Positions 1 through 5,561 of a DNA stretch of 14,465 nucleotides are shown here, piece by piece (position 1 is the first letter of the stretch; each line of letters opens with the position of its first letter). This DNA comes from UBA4729 sp038236865. GTDB lineage: Bacteria > Patescibacteriota > Saccharimonadia > Saccharimonadales > UBA4665. A model generated the notes under the pieces. That model saw only the letters and a program-made list of their open reading frames with translations, searched no databases and had not been told where the DNA came from. The stretch spans positions 1 through 14,465 of the forward strand of contig JBBRZI010000030.1 in the NCBI GenBank assembly GCA_038236865.1, written 5' to 3'. Position numbers and translations under genes: made by a program.

Positions 1-297
1 GTTGAACGCGCCGTCGTCGGCACAGCCCGGAGCTTTGGCGATCATAAGCTCGGCCAGCTGGCGCTTGTCGAGGAACCGCGAGACGATGACCAGTCCAGCA
101 TGATCACGGCGGCGGTGATTGTGCCGTCGAGCCAGTCGCGCTTTGGGCGTAGCGTCGACGTCGTGTTCAAAACCGATGTCACCGAGGAGCTCGATGCCAT
201 GCACACCACCTACGACGTACCCGATTACGAGACATTTTATACCCAGACAATTTCGCACGCTATCTTCGCGGTAGTGAACGGACCCCAACAAACTTAA
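1..297 (+). CDS. C-terminal part of an unrecognised protein (5' end outside the window)
   Basis: The reading frame is open from the first base of the window to a TAA at 295-297, giving 98 residues of a protein whose start lies upstream. The first in-window ATG (100) is probably internal, because the 33 codons before it are also open and have similar composition. The fragment is acidic to neutral and mixed hydrophobic/polar (AAVIVPSS, SVDVVFKTDV, SHAIFAVVNG), with no membrane segment or motif that I recognise. It is not S7 or S12, which usually precede fusA. Only 21 bases separate it from fusA and no promoter fits there, so the two are probably co-transcribed. Function unknown. Confidence 0.7.
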   Translation, partial: VERAVVGTARSFGDHKLGQLALVEEPRDDDQSSMITAAVIVPSSQSRFGRSVDVVFKTDVTEELDAMHTTYDVPDYETFYTQTISHAIFAVVNGPQQT

Positions 298-318
298 ATC
301 AGCAAGGAAACTATTTTT

Positions 319-2430
319 ATGGCAGCTAAGATAACCGCAATGGAAAGCCTTCGTAATATTGGGATTATCGCGCACATTGATGCCGGTAAAACCACCACCA
401 CCGAAGGCATCCTCTATCGCACCGGCCTGAAGCACAAAATTGGCGCCGTCCACGAAGGTGGTACGACGACTGACTGGATGGCCCAGGAGCGCGAACGCGG
501 TATCACAATCGTGGCTGCCGCTGTGACCTGTTACTGGAAAGGCAAGAACAACTATACCGGCCAACAGTTTCAGATCAACATTATTGATACGCCTGGCCAC
601 ATTGACTTCACCGCCGAAGTCGAGCGCTCCTTGCGGGTACTCGACGGTGCCGTCGTCGTCTTCGACGGCAAGATGGGCGTCGAGAGCCAGAGTGAGACTG
701 TCTGGCGCCAAGCCGACCGCTACGGCACGCCACGACTGTGCTTTATTAACAAAATCAACCAAACCGGTGGTGACTTTTACAAGTCACTCGATTCTATCCA
801 CGCCCGCCTCACCAAGCTGGCTTTTCCGATCCACCTGCCGATCGGTTTCGAGCAGAGCATCAACGGCATTGTTGATTTAATCAGTATGAAAGCTTACGAG
901 TACAAAGATTTCACCGACCACGAAATGGTCGAAATCCCTGTACCGGCTGACATGGTTGAAAAGGCTCAGAGATACCGCAGCTTGCTGATTGAAAACGCCG
1001 TCGCCGAAGACGAGTCGATCCTCGAGAAATACTTTGAAGTCGGCGAAGCCGGCCTCAGTGAAGCTGAAATTCGCCACGCGGTTCGGACCGCCACCCTGAC
1101 TGGTAAATTCTTTGTCGTTACCGGTGGTGATGGCCGTGGTGTCATGGTCGAAAAGCTGCTCGATCTCGTTGTCGACGTCCTGCCGGCGCCAGACGATCGG
1201 GGCAGCCAATGGGGTGTTCACCCCAAAACGGGTGACGAAATTGAGCGTAAAAACTCCATTGATGACCCGTTTGCCGCCTTGGCGTTCAAAATCACCAGTG
1301 ACCCGTTTGTTGGCAAGTTAGCCTACTTCCGGGTGTACTCCGGTAAGATTACAGCTGGTTCCTATGTCTTCAACAGTTCAACCGGCGAGCGCGAGCGCAT
1401 TGGTCGGATTGTTCGTCTGCAGGCCGATAAGCGCGAAGACGTTACCGAAGTCCTGGCCGGCGATATCGCGGCGATTGTCGGGCTTAAGGGCACGACTACC
1501 GGCAACACGCTTTGTGATATGGCCAACCCAATCATCCTTGAGAATATTATCTTTCCAGATCCACCAGTTTCGATTGCTATCGAGCCAAAAACCAAAGCCG
1601 ACCAAGAAAAAATGGGTATCGCCCTGCAGCGCTTGGCCGAAGAAGACCCGACGTTCCGCGTCAAAGTTGATGAGGAAACCGGGCAAACCATCATCAGCGG
1701 TATGGGTGAACTCCACCTGGAAATCCTGGTCGACCGCATGAAGCGCGAGTTTACGGTTGAAGCCAACATCGGCCAACCGCAGGTCGCTTACCGTGAGACT
1801 ATCCGCAAAACCGGCATAGAAGTCCAAGGTAAGTTTGTCCGCCAATCCGGTGGTCGCGGTCAGTACGGTGACGTCTGGTTGCGCCTCAGCATGAACGAAG
1901 AAGGCAAGGGCTTCGAGTTCATTAACTCAATCCGTGGCGGTGTCGTCCCGGCTGAATACATCAAGCCAATCGAACAAGGTATCATCGAGGCCATGGCCAA
2001 CGGTGTTATCGCCGGCTACCCCGTCGTCGACGTCAAAGCCGAACTGTATGATGGTAGCTACCACGATGTCGACTCCAACGAAATGGCCTTCAAAATCGCC
2101 GGTTCGATCGCCCTCAAAGAGGGTGTCAAGAAAGCCGGTCCGGTTTTGCTGGAACCAGTCATGAAAGTCGTCGTTGTGACACCAGAAGAGAATATGGGTG
2201 ACGTCATCGGCGGGCTCAACTCTAAGCGTGGCCGGATCGAGAGTATGGAAGACTTAAGCTCCGGTGTCAAAGAGATCACTGCCTATGTGCCGCTAGGCGA
2301 AATGTTTGGCTACACCACCGAGCTGCGTAGCTCGACCAAGGGTCGCGCGAGTTCGAGTATGGAGCTAGCCCACTACGCCGATGTGCCAAACCACGTCGCC
2401 GAAGCAATCATCGCCAAAAACGCTAAGTAA
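319..2430 (+). CDS. fusA: Elongation factor G (translocation GTPase) with divergent G4 and G5 motifs
   Basis: EF-G is the cytoplasmic GTPase that moves tRNAs and mRNA through the ribosome and splits ribosomes with RRF. At 703 residues it is full length (E. coli 704) and aligns throughout. G1 is AHIDAGKT (residues 18-25), switch I has RGITI, and G3 is DTPGH with the catalytic His. Domain II/III blocks such as DPFVGKLAYFRVYSG and GMGELHLEI are present, as are the domain IV blocks QSGGRGQYG and SYHDVDS and the domain V block MFGYTTELRS. Two motifs are odd. G4, normally NKxD, is NKIN (residues 144-147). G5 lacks the usual SAF, reading TGGDGRG at residues 268-274. The start is set by AAGGAA at about 304-309. 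It lies 21 bases after the unidentified upstream gene and probably shares its transcript. Confidence 0.97.
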   Translation: MAAKITAMESLRNIGIIAHIDAGKTTTTEGILYRTGLKHKIGAVHEGGTTTDWMAQERERGITIVAAAVTCYWKGKNNYTGQQFQINIIDTPGHIDFTAEVERSLRVLDGAVVVFDGKMGVESQSETVWRQADRYGTPRLCFINKINQTGGDFYKSLDSIHARLTKLAFPIHLPIGFEQSINGIVDLISMKAYEYKDFTDHEMVEIPVPADMVEKAQRYRSLLIENAVAEDESILEKYFEVGEAGLSEAEIRHAVRTATLTGKFFVVTGGDGRGVMVEKLLDLVVDVLPAPDDRGSQWGVHPKTGDEIERKNSIDDPFAALAFKITSDPFVGKLAYFRVYSGKITAGSYVFNSSTGERERIGRIVRLQADKREDVTEVLAGDIAAIVGLKGTTTGNTLCDMANPIILENIIFPDPPVSIAIEPKTKADQEKMGIALQRLAEEDPTFRVKVDEETGQTIISGMGELHLEILVDRMKREFTVEANIGQPQVAYRETIRKTGIEVQGKFVRQSGGRGQYGDVWLRLSMNEEGKGFEFINSIRGGVVPAEYIKPIEQGIIEAMANGVIAGYPVVDVKAELYDGSYHDVDSNEMAFKIAGSIALKEGVKKAGPVLLEPVMKVVVVTPEENMGDVIGGLNSKRGRIESMEDLSSGVKEITAYVPLGEMFGYTTELRSSTKGRASSSMELAHYADVPNHVAEAIIAKNAK

Positions 2431-2444
2431 CTAGTGCCGCGCCC

Positions 2445-2467
2445 GCCCTGGCAATTCTAGCCGGGGC
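2445..2467 (+). terminator. Hairpin after fusA without a clear U-tract
   Basis: GCCCTGGC (2445-2452) can pair with GCCGGGGC (2460-2467) over a 7-nt loop, an 8-bp stem with one U-G pair, 15 bases after the fusA stop. No run of T follows, so this may be an attenuating or RNA-stabilising hairpin rather than a complete intrinsic terminator. A second, tiny hairpin (AGGGT-AAA-ACCCT, 2507-2519) follows just before the tuf promoter. Confidence 0.4.
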
Positions 2468-2518
2468 AACGTGATCGCCGCGCTTGGTAGCCAGAGACGG
2501 TTGTTTAGGGTAAAACCC

Positions 2519-2547
2519 TTTACAAACATCTCTCGGTTCTCTATACT
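2519..2547 (+). promoter_or_regulatory. Strong sigma70-like promoter P1 of tuf
   Basis: TTTACA (2519-2524) and TATACT (2542-2547) are separated by exactly 17 bases. Each hexamer matches five of six consensus positions. Transcription would begin near 2554, leaving a leader of about 70 nt before tuf. Confidence 0.75.
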
Positions 2548-2576
2548 TTGACAGGTCACTTTGTGTGGTTTCTAGT
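2548..2576 (+). promoter_or_regulatory. Possible second promoter P2 of tuf, abutting P1
   Basis: A perfect TTGACA (2548-2553) starts at the base after the P1 -10 box. TCTAGT (2571-2576, four of six consensus positions) follows after a 17-base spacer. P1 and P2 cannot both be occupied at once, because the P2 -35 covers the P1 start site. TAGTACTCT follows at 2573-2581, resembling the promoter upstream of rplC. Confidence 0.5.
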
Positions 2577-2624
2577 ACTCTCATGCAAACGATTCAGTAA
2601 ATTATAACAAGGAGCAATAACTCT

Positions 2625-3815
2625 ATGGCAGCAGCAGCACAATTCGACCGCACTAAGCCTCACGTTAACGTCGGTACAATGGGCCACGTCGACCACGGCA
2701 AAACTACTTTAACCGCAGCAATTACGGCAGTTCTTGCCAAAAAGCTTCCGAGCGCCGTCAACAAGAAGGTTGACTACGCCATGATCGATAACGCACCTGA
2801 AGAGCGGGCTCGTGGTATTACTATCGCCACCTCGCACCAGGAATACGAAAGCGAAGCGCGGCACTACGCCCACGTCGACATGCCTGGTCACGCCGATTAC
2901 GTCAAGAACATGATTACCGGTGCTGCCCAGATCGATGGCGCCATTTTGGTTGTATCCGCCGCTGATGGCCCCATGCCGCAGACTCGCGAACACGTCCTAT
3001 TGGCCCGCCAAGTTGGCGTGCCGAAGATTCTGGTTTTTCTAAACAAGATGGACTTGGCCGACGAAGAACTCGTCGAGCTGGTTGAAGAAGAAATTCGCGA
3101 ACTACTTGAGAAGAATGGTTTTGACAAAGACTGTCCGATCATCCGTGGTTCGGCTACCAAAGCCCTCGAGGGCGATGTCGCCAACGAAGACGCTGTTATG
3201 GCACTCGTTACCGCTATGGACGACTATGTTCCCCAGCCAAAGCGTGAACTCGACAAGCCTTTCCTGATGCCTATCGAAGACGTCTTCTCGATTAAGGGTC
3301 GTGGCACCGTTGCTACCGGCCGTATCGAAACCGGTATCGTTAAAATCAACGAACCCGTTGAAATCGTCGGTATCCACGCCACTAAGCAAACCGTTGTAAC
3401 TGGTATCGAAGCCTTCAAAAAAGCCCTCGACCAGGGCCAAGCTGGCGACAACGCCGGCCTGCTGCTGCGCGGTATTGAGCGTGATGACATCGAGCGCGGC
3501 CAAGTCTTGGCTAAGCCCGGTTCAGTGACGCCGCACACCGAGTTCGATTCTGAGGTCTACATTCTGACCAAGGAAGAAGGCGGCCGACACACTCCATTCT
3601 TTAAGGGATACAAGCCACAGTTTTACTTCCGCACAACGGACGTAACCGGTGAAGTCGAACTGCCAGCTGACAAAGAAATGGTCATGCCTGGTGACACGAT
3701 CACCTTTAAAGTTAAGTTGCTCGCGCCAATCGCCATGGAACAGGGGCTGCGCTTCGCTATTCGCGAAGGCGGCCGAACCGTTGGTGCTGGTGTTGTGACT
3801 AAAGTCATCAAGTAA
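2625..3815 (+). CDS. tuf: Elongation factor Tu
   Basis: EF-Tu is the GTPase that carries aminoacyl-tRNA to the ribosomal A site. It has 396 residues, the usual length. The GTPase domain carries G1 GHVDHGKT (20-27), switch I with RGITI, G3 DMPGH with the catalytic His (most bacteria have DCPGH), the canonical G4 NKMD (140-143) and G5 GSA (175-177). The beta-barrel domains follow, including KGRGTVATGRIETG and FRTTDVTG. The start is fixed by AAGGAG at 2609-2614, 10 bases upstream of the ATG. The gene stands alone, with promoters at 2519-2576 and a strong terminator right after it, so it is probably a monocistronic, highly expressed unit. Its intact G4/G5 motifs contrast with those of the neighbouring EF-G. 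Confidence 0.98.
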   Translation: MAAAAQFDRTKPHVNVGTMGHVDHGKTTLTAAITAVLAKKLPSAVNKKVDYAMIDNAPEERARGITIATSHQEYESEARHYAHVDMPGHADYVKNMITGAAQIDGAILVVSAADGPMPQTREHVLLARQVGVPKILVFLNKMDLADEELVELVEEEIRELLEKNGFDKDCPIIRGSATKALEGDVANEDAVMALVTAMDDYVPQPKRELDKPFLMPIEDVFSIKGRGTVATGRIETGIVKINEPVEIVGIHATKQTVVTGIEAFKKALDQGQAGDNAGLLLRGIERDDIERGQVLAKPGSVTPHTEFDSEVYILTKEEGGRHTPFFKGYKPQFYFRTTDVTGEVELPADKEMVMPGDTITFKVKLLAPIAMEQGLRFAIREGGRTVGAGVVTKVIK

Positions 3816-3836
3816 CACTGGTTACTGATGTTCGTC

Positions 3837-3865
3837 AAAGCCCTCGGGACAACCCGGGGGCTTTT
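3837..3865 (+). terminator. Rho-independent terminator of tuf
   Basis: AAAGCCCTCGGG (3837-3848) pairs with CCCGGGGGCTTT (3853-3864) over the loop ACAA. This is a 12-bp stem with a single U-G pair, ending in TTTT. A smaller 6-bp inverted repeat (AGTAAC-ACTG-GTTACT, 3811-3826) overlaps the tuf stop codon. Confidence 0.9.
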
Positions 3866-4043
3866 GCGTGAGTGGATTCTGGTATGAATTATTGCTTTTT
3901 GGGGAGTAAATAGGTTGAATGAACTGAATGTGCTGATTGTTTAGCCCGACTGTTTCAACGTGCAACGCTCGAGACCGGAACGGTTACCAGTTGACCGAAA
4001 CGGCCAGGCCGATGACGCCGTATAACGGGGATCCGCCTGGCGG
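3866..4043. other. Intergenic stretch after tuf, no gene seen
   Basis: About 180 bases lie between the tuf terminator and the promoter of the next small gene. I see no tRNA-like cloverleaf, no convincing ORF and no repeat on either strand. The only structured element is the 11-base palindrome CCGCCTGGCGG at 4033-4043, directly against the candidate -35 box of the next gene. It could be an operator or a chance GC palindrome. Confidence 0.4.
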
Positions 4044-4072
4044 TTGCTTTATGGACTGCTTGCATTTATACT
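4044..4072 (+). promoter_or_regulatory. Candidate promoter of the small gene at 4092
   Basis: TATACT (4067-4072) is a good -10 box. TTGCTT (4044-4049), 17 bases upstream, matches three of six -35 positions. Transcription would begin near 4079, so the leader would be very short (about 13 nt) and consist essentially of the ribosome binding site. Confidence 0.4.
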
Positions 4073-4091
4073 CGACCAAAAGGAGAAATAC

Positions 4092-4349
4092 ATGGCACAT
4101 AAATTAGTGTTTACTGACCAGAGTGAAAAGCTTAATTGGGAAGTCAAAGTGACGCCGGACCAAGTGCAGTGTACGCGCGAGGCGCTCTCAGTTATTCGGA
4201 ACGTGGCTGAATTGGCGCTGCGGGCGAGTGGTACTGAAATTCAGGACCCCTTCATGACAGCTCTCGTGGAATATACACCCGCTCCGCCCAGCCCGAATGC
4301 CTGGACCTCGGCCAGTGGACTTCGGCCGGCTGAAGCTCTCAGCGAATAA
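4092..4349 (+). CDS. Small hypothetical protein (85 aa)
   Basis: I do not recognise this protein. I chose the ATG at 4092 over the in-frame TTG at 4044, because AAGGAG (4080-4085) lies six bases before the ATG and the TTG falls inside the candidate promoter. The 85-residue product is soluble-looking. It has a charged N-terminal half (MAHKLVFTDQSEKLNWEVKV), a likely helix around residues 22-45 (TREALSVIRNVAELALRAS), one cysteine, and a Pro/Ala-rich disordered C-terminus (APPSPNAW). There is no signal peptide or membrane segment. It sits alone between the tuf terminator and rpsJ with its own candidate promoter, so it need not be tied to translation. The excellent ribosome binding site makes it likely to be a real gene. 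Confidence 0.6.
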   Translation: MAHKLVFTDQSEKLNWEVKVTPDQVQCTREALSVIRNVAELALRASGTEIQDPFMTALVEYTPAPPSPNAWTSASGLRPAEALSE

Positions 4350-4364
4350 CGTATCGGCCTCGGC

Positions 4365-4393
4365 TTTTAAAACTACAAAAAATATTATACAAT
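4365..4393 (+). promoter_or_regulatory. Candidate promoter of rpsJ in an AT-rich island
   Basis: TACAAT (4388-4393) matches five of six -10 positions. TTTTAA (4365-4370) stands 17 bases upstream and matches only three of six. The region from 4365 to 4410 is strikingly AT-rich for this locus, as expected of a promoter. The leader to rpsJ would be about 100 nt. Confidence 0.4.
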
Positions 4394-4401
4394 AACGTTA
4401 T
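4392..4401. promoter_or_regulatory. 10-bp palindrome overlapping the rpsJ -10 and start site
   Basis: ATAACGTTAT is a perfect 10-bp palindrome whose first bases are shared with the candidate -10 box TACAAT. This is a position where a repressor could act. It is short enough to be chance. Confidence 0.25.
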
Positions 4402-4500
4402 AAACTAACTGTGCTGATTAAAAGTCATCGCGGCTCGACGAAAGAGTTGCGACGATGTTACAGCACCGCGCCAAATCACGTTGGTCAGGAGACACCCCCC

Positions 4501-4830
4501 ATGGCAGATGCACCCAATGCTGATGCAAAGCAAAAAATTCGGATTCGCCTTAAGGCGTACGATCACAAGGTTATTGACCAAGCTGCCAAGCAGATCGTCG
4601 ATACGGCGCTGCGCACTGGTGCAAGCTTGGCCGGCCCGATTCCATTGCCAACCCGGCGCACGAGCTTTACGGTCATCAAAAGCCCGCACGTCTTCAAAAA
4701 AGGTCGCGAGCAGTTTGAGATGCGCGTGCACAAACGTTTGATTGATGTCTTCGAACCAACTCCTAAGACGATTGATTCATTAATGAATCTTTCGCTCCCA
4801 GCTGGTTGCGACGTCGAAATTAAGATGTAG
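4501..4830 (+). CDS. rpsJ: 30S ribosomal protein S10
   Basis: S10 is a head protein of the small subunit and, in many bacteria, also the NusE partner of NusB/NusG in antitermination. The product is 109 residues (family about 102), with a short extra N-terminus (MADAPNADAKQ) before the conserved IRIRLKAYDHKVID. Also conserved are GPIPLPTRR, the loop around SPHVFKKGREQFEMR, and HKRLIDV. The frame is open further upstream to 4411, but AGGAG at 4487-4491 sits nine bases before the ATG at 4501 and the family homology starts there. Unusually, rpsJ does not lead into rplC. A strong terminator follows within 13 bases, making it a one-gene unit. Confidence 0.97.
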   Translation: MADAPNADAKQKIRIRLKAYDHKVIDQAAKQIVDTALRTGASLAGPIPLPTRRTSFTVIKSPHVFKKGREQFEMRVHKRLIDVFEPTPKTIDSLMNLSLPAGCDVEIKM

Positions 4831-4842
4831 TCGACTACGATG

Positions 4843-4869
4843 AAGAGCCCCATCAGGGGCTCTTTTTTT
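4843..4869 (+). terminator. Strong Rho-independent terminator of rpsJ
   Basis: AAGAGCCCC (4843-4851) pairs perfectly with GGGGCTCTT (4856-4864) over the loop ATCA, followed by a T tract through 4869. It is the clearest terminator in the window and separates rpsJ from the rest of the ribosomal operon. Confidence 0.95.
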
Positions 4870-4928
4870 GTCTAAACATAACGTCCAGAGTAATTGCTGT
4901 AAACTATCTTATATACAGCTGGCTGACA

Positions 4929-4945
4929 GACTCATATGATGAGTC
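4929..4945 (+). promoter_or_regulatory. Perfect 7-3-7 inverted repeat upstream of the YtxH-like gene
   Basis: GACTCAT (4929-4935), spacer ATG, ATGAGTC (4939-4945). The repeat lies 26 bases before the start codon, downstream of an AT-rich patch (TTATATACAG, 4909-4918) that may include the -10 box; I found no good -35. It could be an operator on DNA or a leader hairpin in RNA. Confidence 0.4.
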
Positions 4946-4971
4946 CATAACCTAACGAGGAGACTATTTGT

Positions 4972-5349
4972 ATGGGTTACCGTTTACATTCACATTCACC
5001 CCGGGACAACCCCAGCCAAATCGCCGGTATAGCGCTGGTGTCGGCTATGGTCGGTGCCCTGACGGCGCTACTGCTGGCGCCGCGGTCTGGCTCACAGACC
5101 AGGCAGGAAATCCGGGACCGGATTGCAGCCAAGCAGGCAGCTATACGCGACCGCCTGAATGACCAAATTAAAGAGGTTGACACCGATGAGTCGGCCCCCG
5201 ACAGCTCCAACCAGGACCTGCCCGACACGACGGTTATCGGTAAGCACCTTGCCAAAGACTCAACCGACACTGCTAAACGCCCGGCGCGCAAGAAGAAGAC
5301 TGATTCCGAGGATTGGACCGATGATATCCGCCGTAATGGCGAACGGTAA
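4972..5349 (+). CDS. YtxH-like small membrane protein
   Basis: The 125-residue product has one hydrophobic segment at about residues 16-36 (IAGIALVSAMVGALTALLLA). It is followed at once by PRSGSQTRQEIRDRI, the LLLAP-SG-TR signature of YtxH-domain proteins, a general-stress-associated family of unknown biochemical role. A charged, probably helical stretch follows (DRIAAKQAAIRDRLNDQIKE), then an acidic/Ser-Thr linker and a basic tail with KRPARKKK. The topology is one anchor with a cytoplasmic C-terminal part. GAGGAG at 4957-4962, nine bases before the ATG, fixes the start. It lies between the rpsJ terminator and the rplC promoter with its own leader hairpin and terminator, so it is a separate transcription unit lodged in what is normally a continuous S10 operon. 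Its base composition does not look foreign. Confidence 0.8.
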   Translation: MGYRLHSHSPRDNPSQIAGIALVSAMVGALTALLLAPRSGSQTRQEIRDRIAAKQAAIRDRLNDQIKEVDTDESAPDSSNQDLPDTTVIGKHLAKDSTDTAKRPARKKKTDSEDWTDDIRRNGER

Positions 5350-5360
5350 TTAACGAAGCT

Positions 5361-5381
5361 AGTCGGCAGCGCTGGCTTTTT
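5361..5381 (+). terminator. Likely intrinsic terminator of the YtxH-like gene
   Basis: AGTCGGC (5361-5367) can pair with GCTGGCT (5371-5377) over the loop AGC, a 7-bp stem with two G-U pairs, ending in a run of five T. It is weaker than the tuf and rpsJ terminators and may allow read-through into rplC. Confidence 0.6.
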
Positions 5382-5402
5382 AGTTGTAGTTTTTGCAACA
5401 CA

Positions 5403-5432
5403 TTGACAGGAGTAACGATTGCATGGTACTCT
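5403..5432 (+). promoter_or_regulatory. Promoter of the rplC-rplO ribosomal operon
   Basis: A perfect TTGACA (5403-5408) is followed after 18 bases by TACTCT (5427-5432), a poor -10 box that is preceded by TGG, forming an extended -10 (TGnTACTCT). It is the only good -35 box between the upstream terminator and rplC. The start would be near 5439, leaving a leader of about 120 nt. The flanks TTGACAGG and GTACTCT recur at the tuf promoter. Confidence 0.6.
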
Positions 5433-5438
5433 AGTGAA

Positions 5439-5561
5439 GTATCTTTTTGAGAATCGCACTTGGTCTAACTAACAGGTCCACCCGTAACAAGGGTAGAAAC
5501 CAGTAGCTGCCAGGAATTTTTATGTAAAACTTCGTTACGGTAACAACATAAAGGACAACCT
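5439..5561 (+). promoter_or_regulatory. Leader of the rplC operon with possible hairpins and a start-stop codon pair
   Basis: The leader can form ACCC (5480-5483)/GGGT (5491-5494), possibly enclosed by GGT (5475-5477)/ACC (5499-5501) or TGGT (5461-5464)/ACCA (5499-5502). A second small palindrome, GTTACGGTAAC (5534-5544), sits just before the ribosome binding site. AGGAA at 5512-5516 precedes ATGTAA (5522-5527), a start codon followed immediately by a stop. In E. coli the equivalent leader is the target of L4 autoregulation. I see no sequence proof of that here, and the pairings are short. Confidence 0.3.

Noticed and set aside
2445..2519. A full intrinsic terminator between fusA and tuf
   Set aside because: The 8-bp hairpin has no T tract and the next hairpin is only 5 bp. 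I list it as a hairpin with low confidence and do not claim efficient termination.
3866..4043. tRNA or small RNA gene after tuf
   Set aside because: No cloverleaf, no CCA end and no strong terminator-bounded stem could be drawn on either strand.
4044..4091. TTG start extending the small hypothetical gene
   Set aside because: It falls within the candidate promoter. The ATG at 4092 has AAGGAG at six bases.
4411..4500. Upstream in-frame extension of S10
   Set aside because: Family homology begins only after 4501 and AGGAG sits nine bases before the ATG there. The extension overlaps the leader.
4977..5459. 160-residue minus-strand frame opposite the YtxH-like gene
   Set aside because: The + strand frame has a good ribosome binding site and a YtxH signature. 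The minus frame is Ser/Arg-rich shadow sequence.
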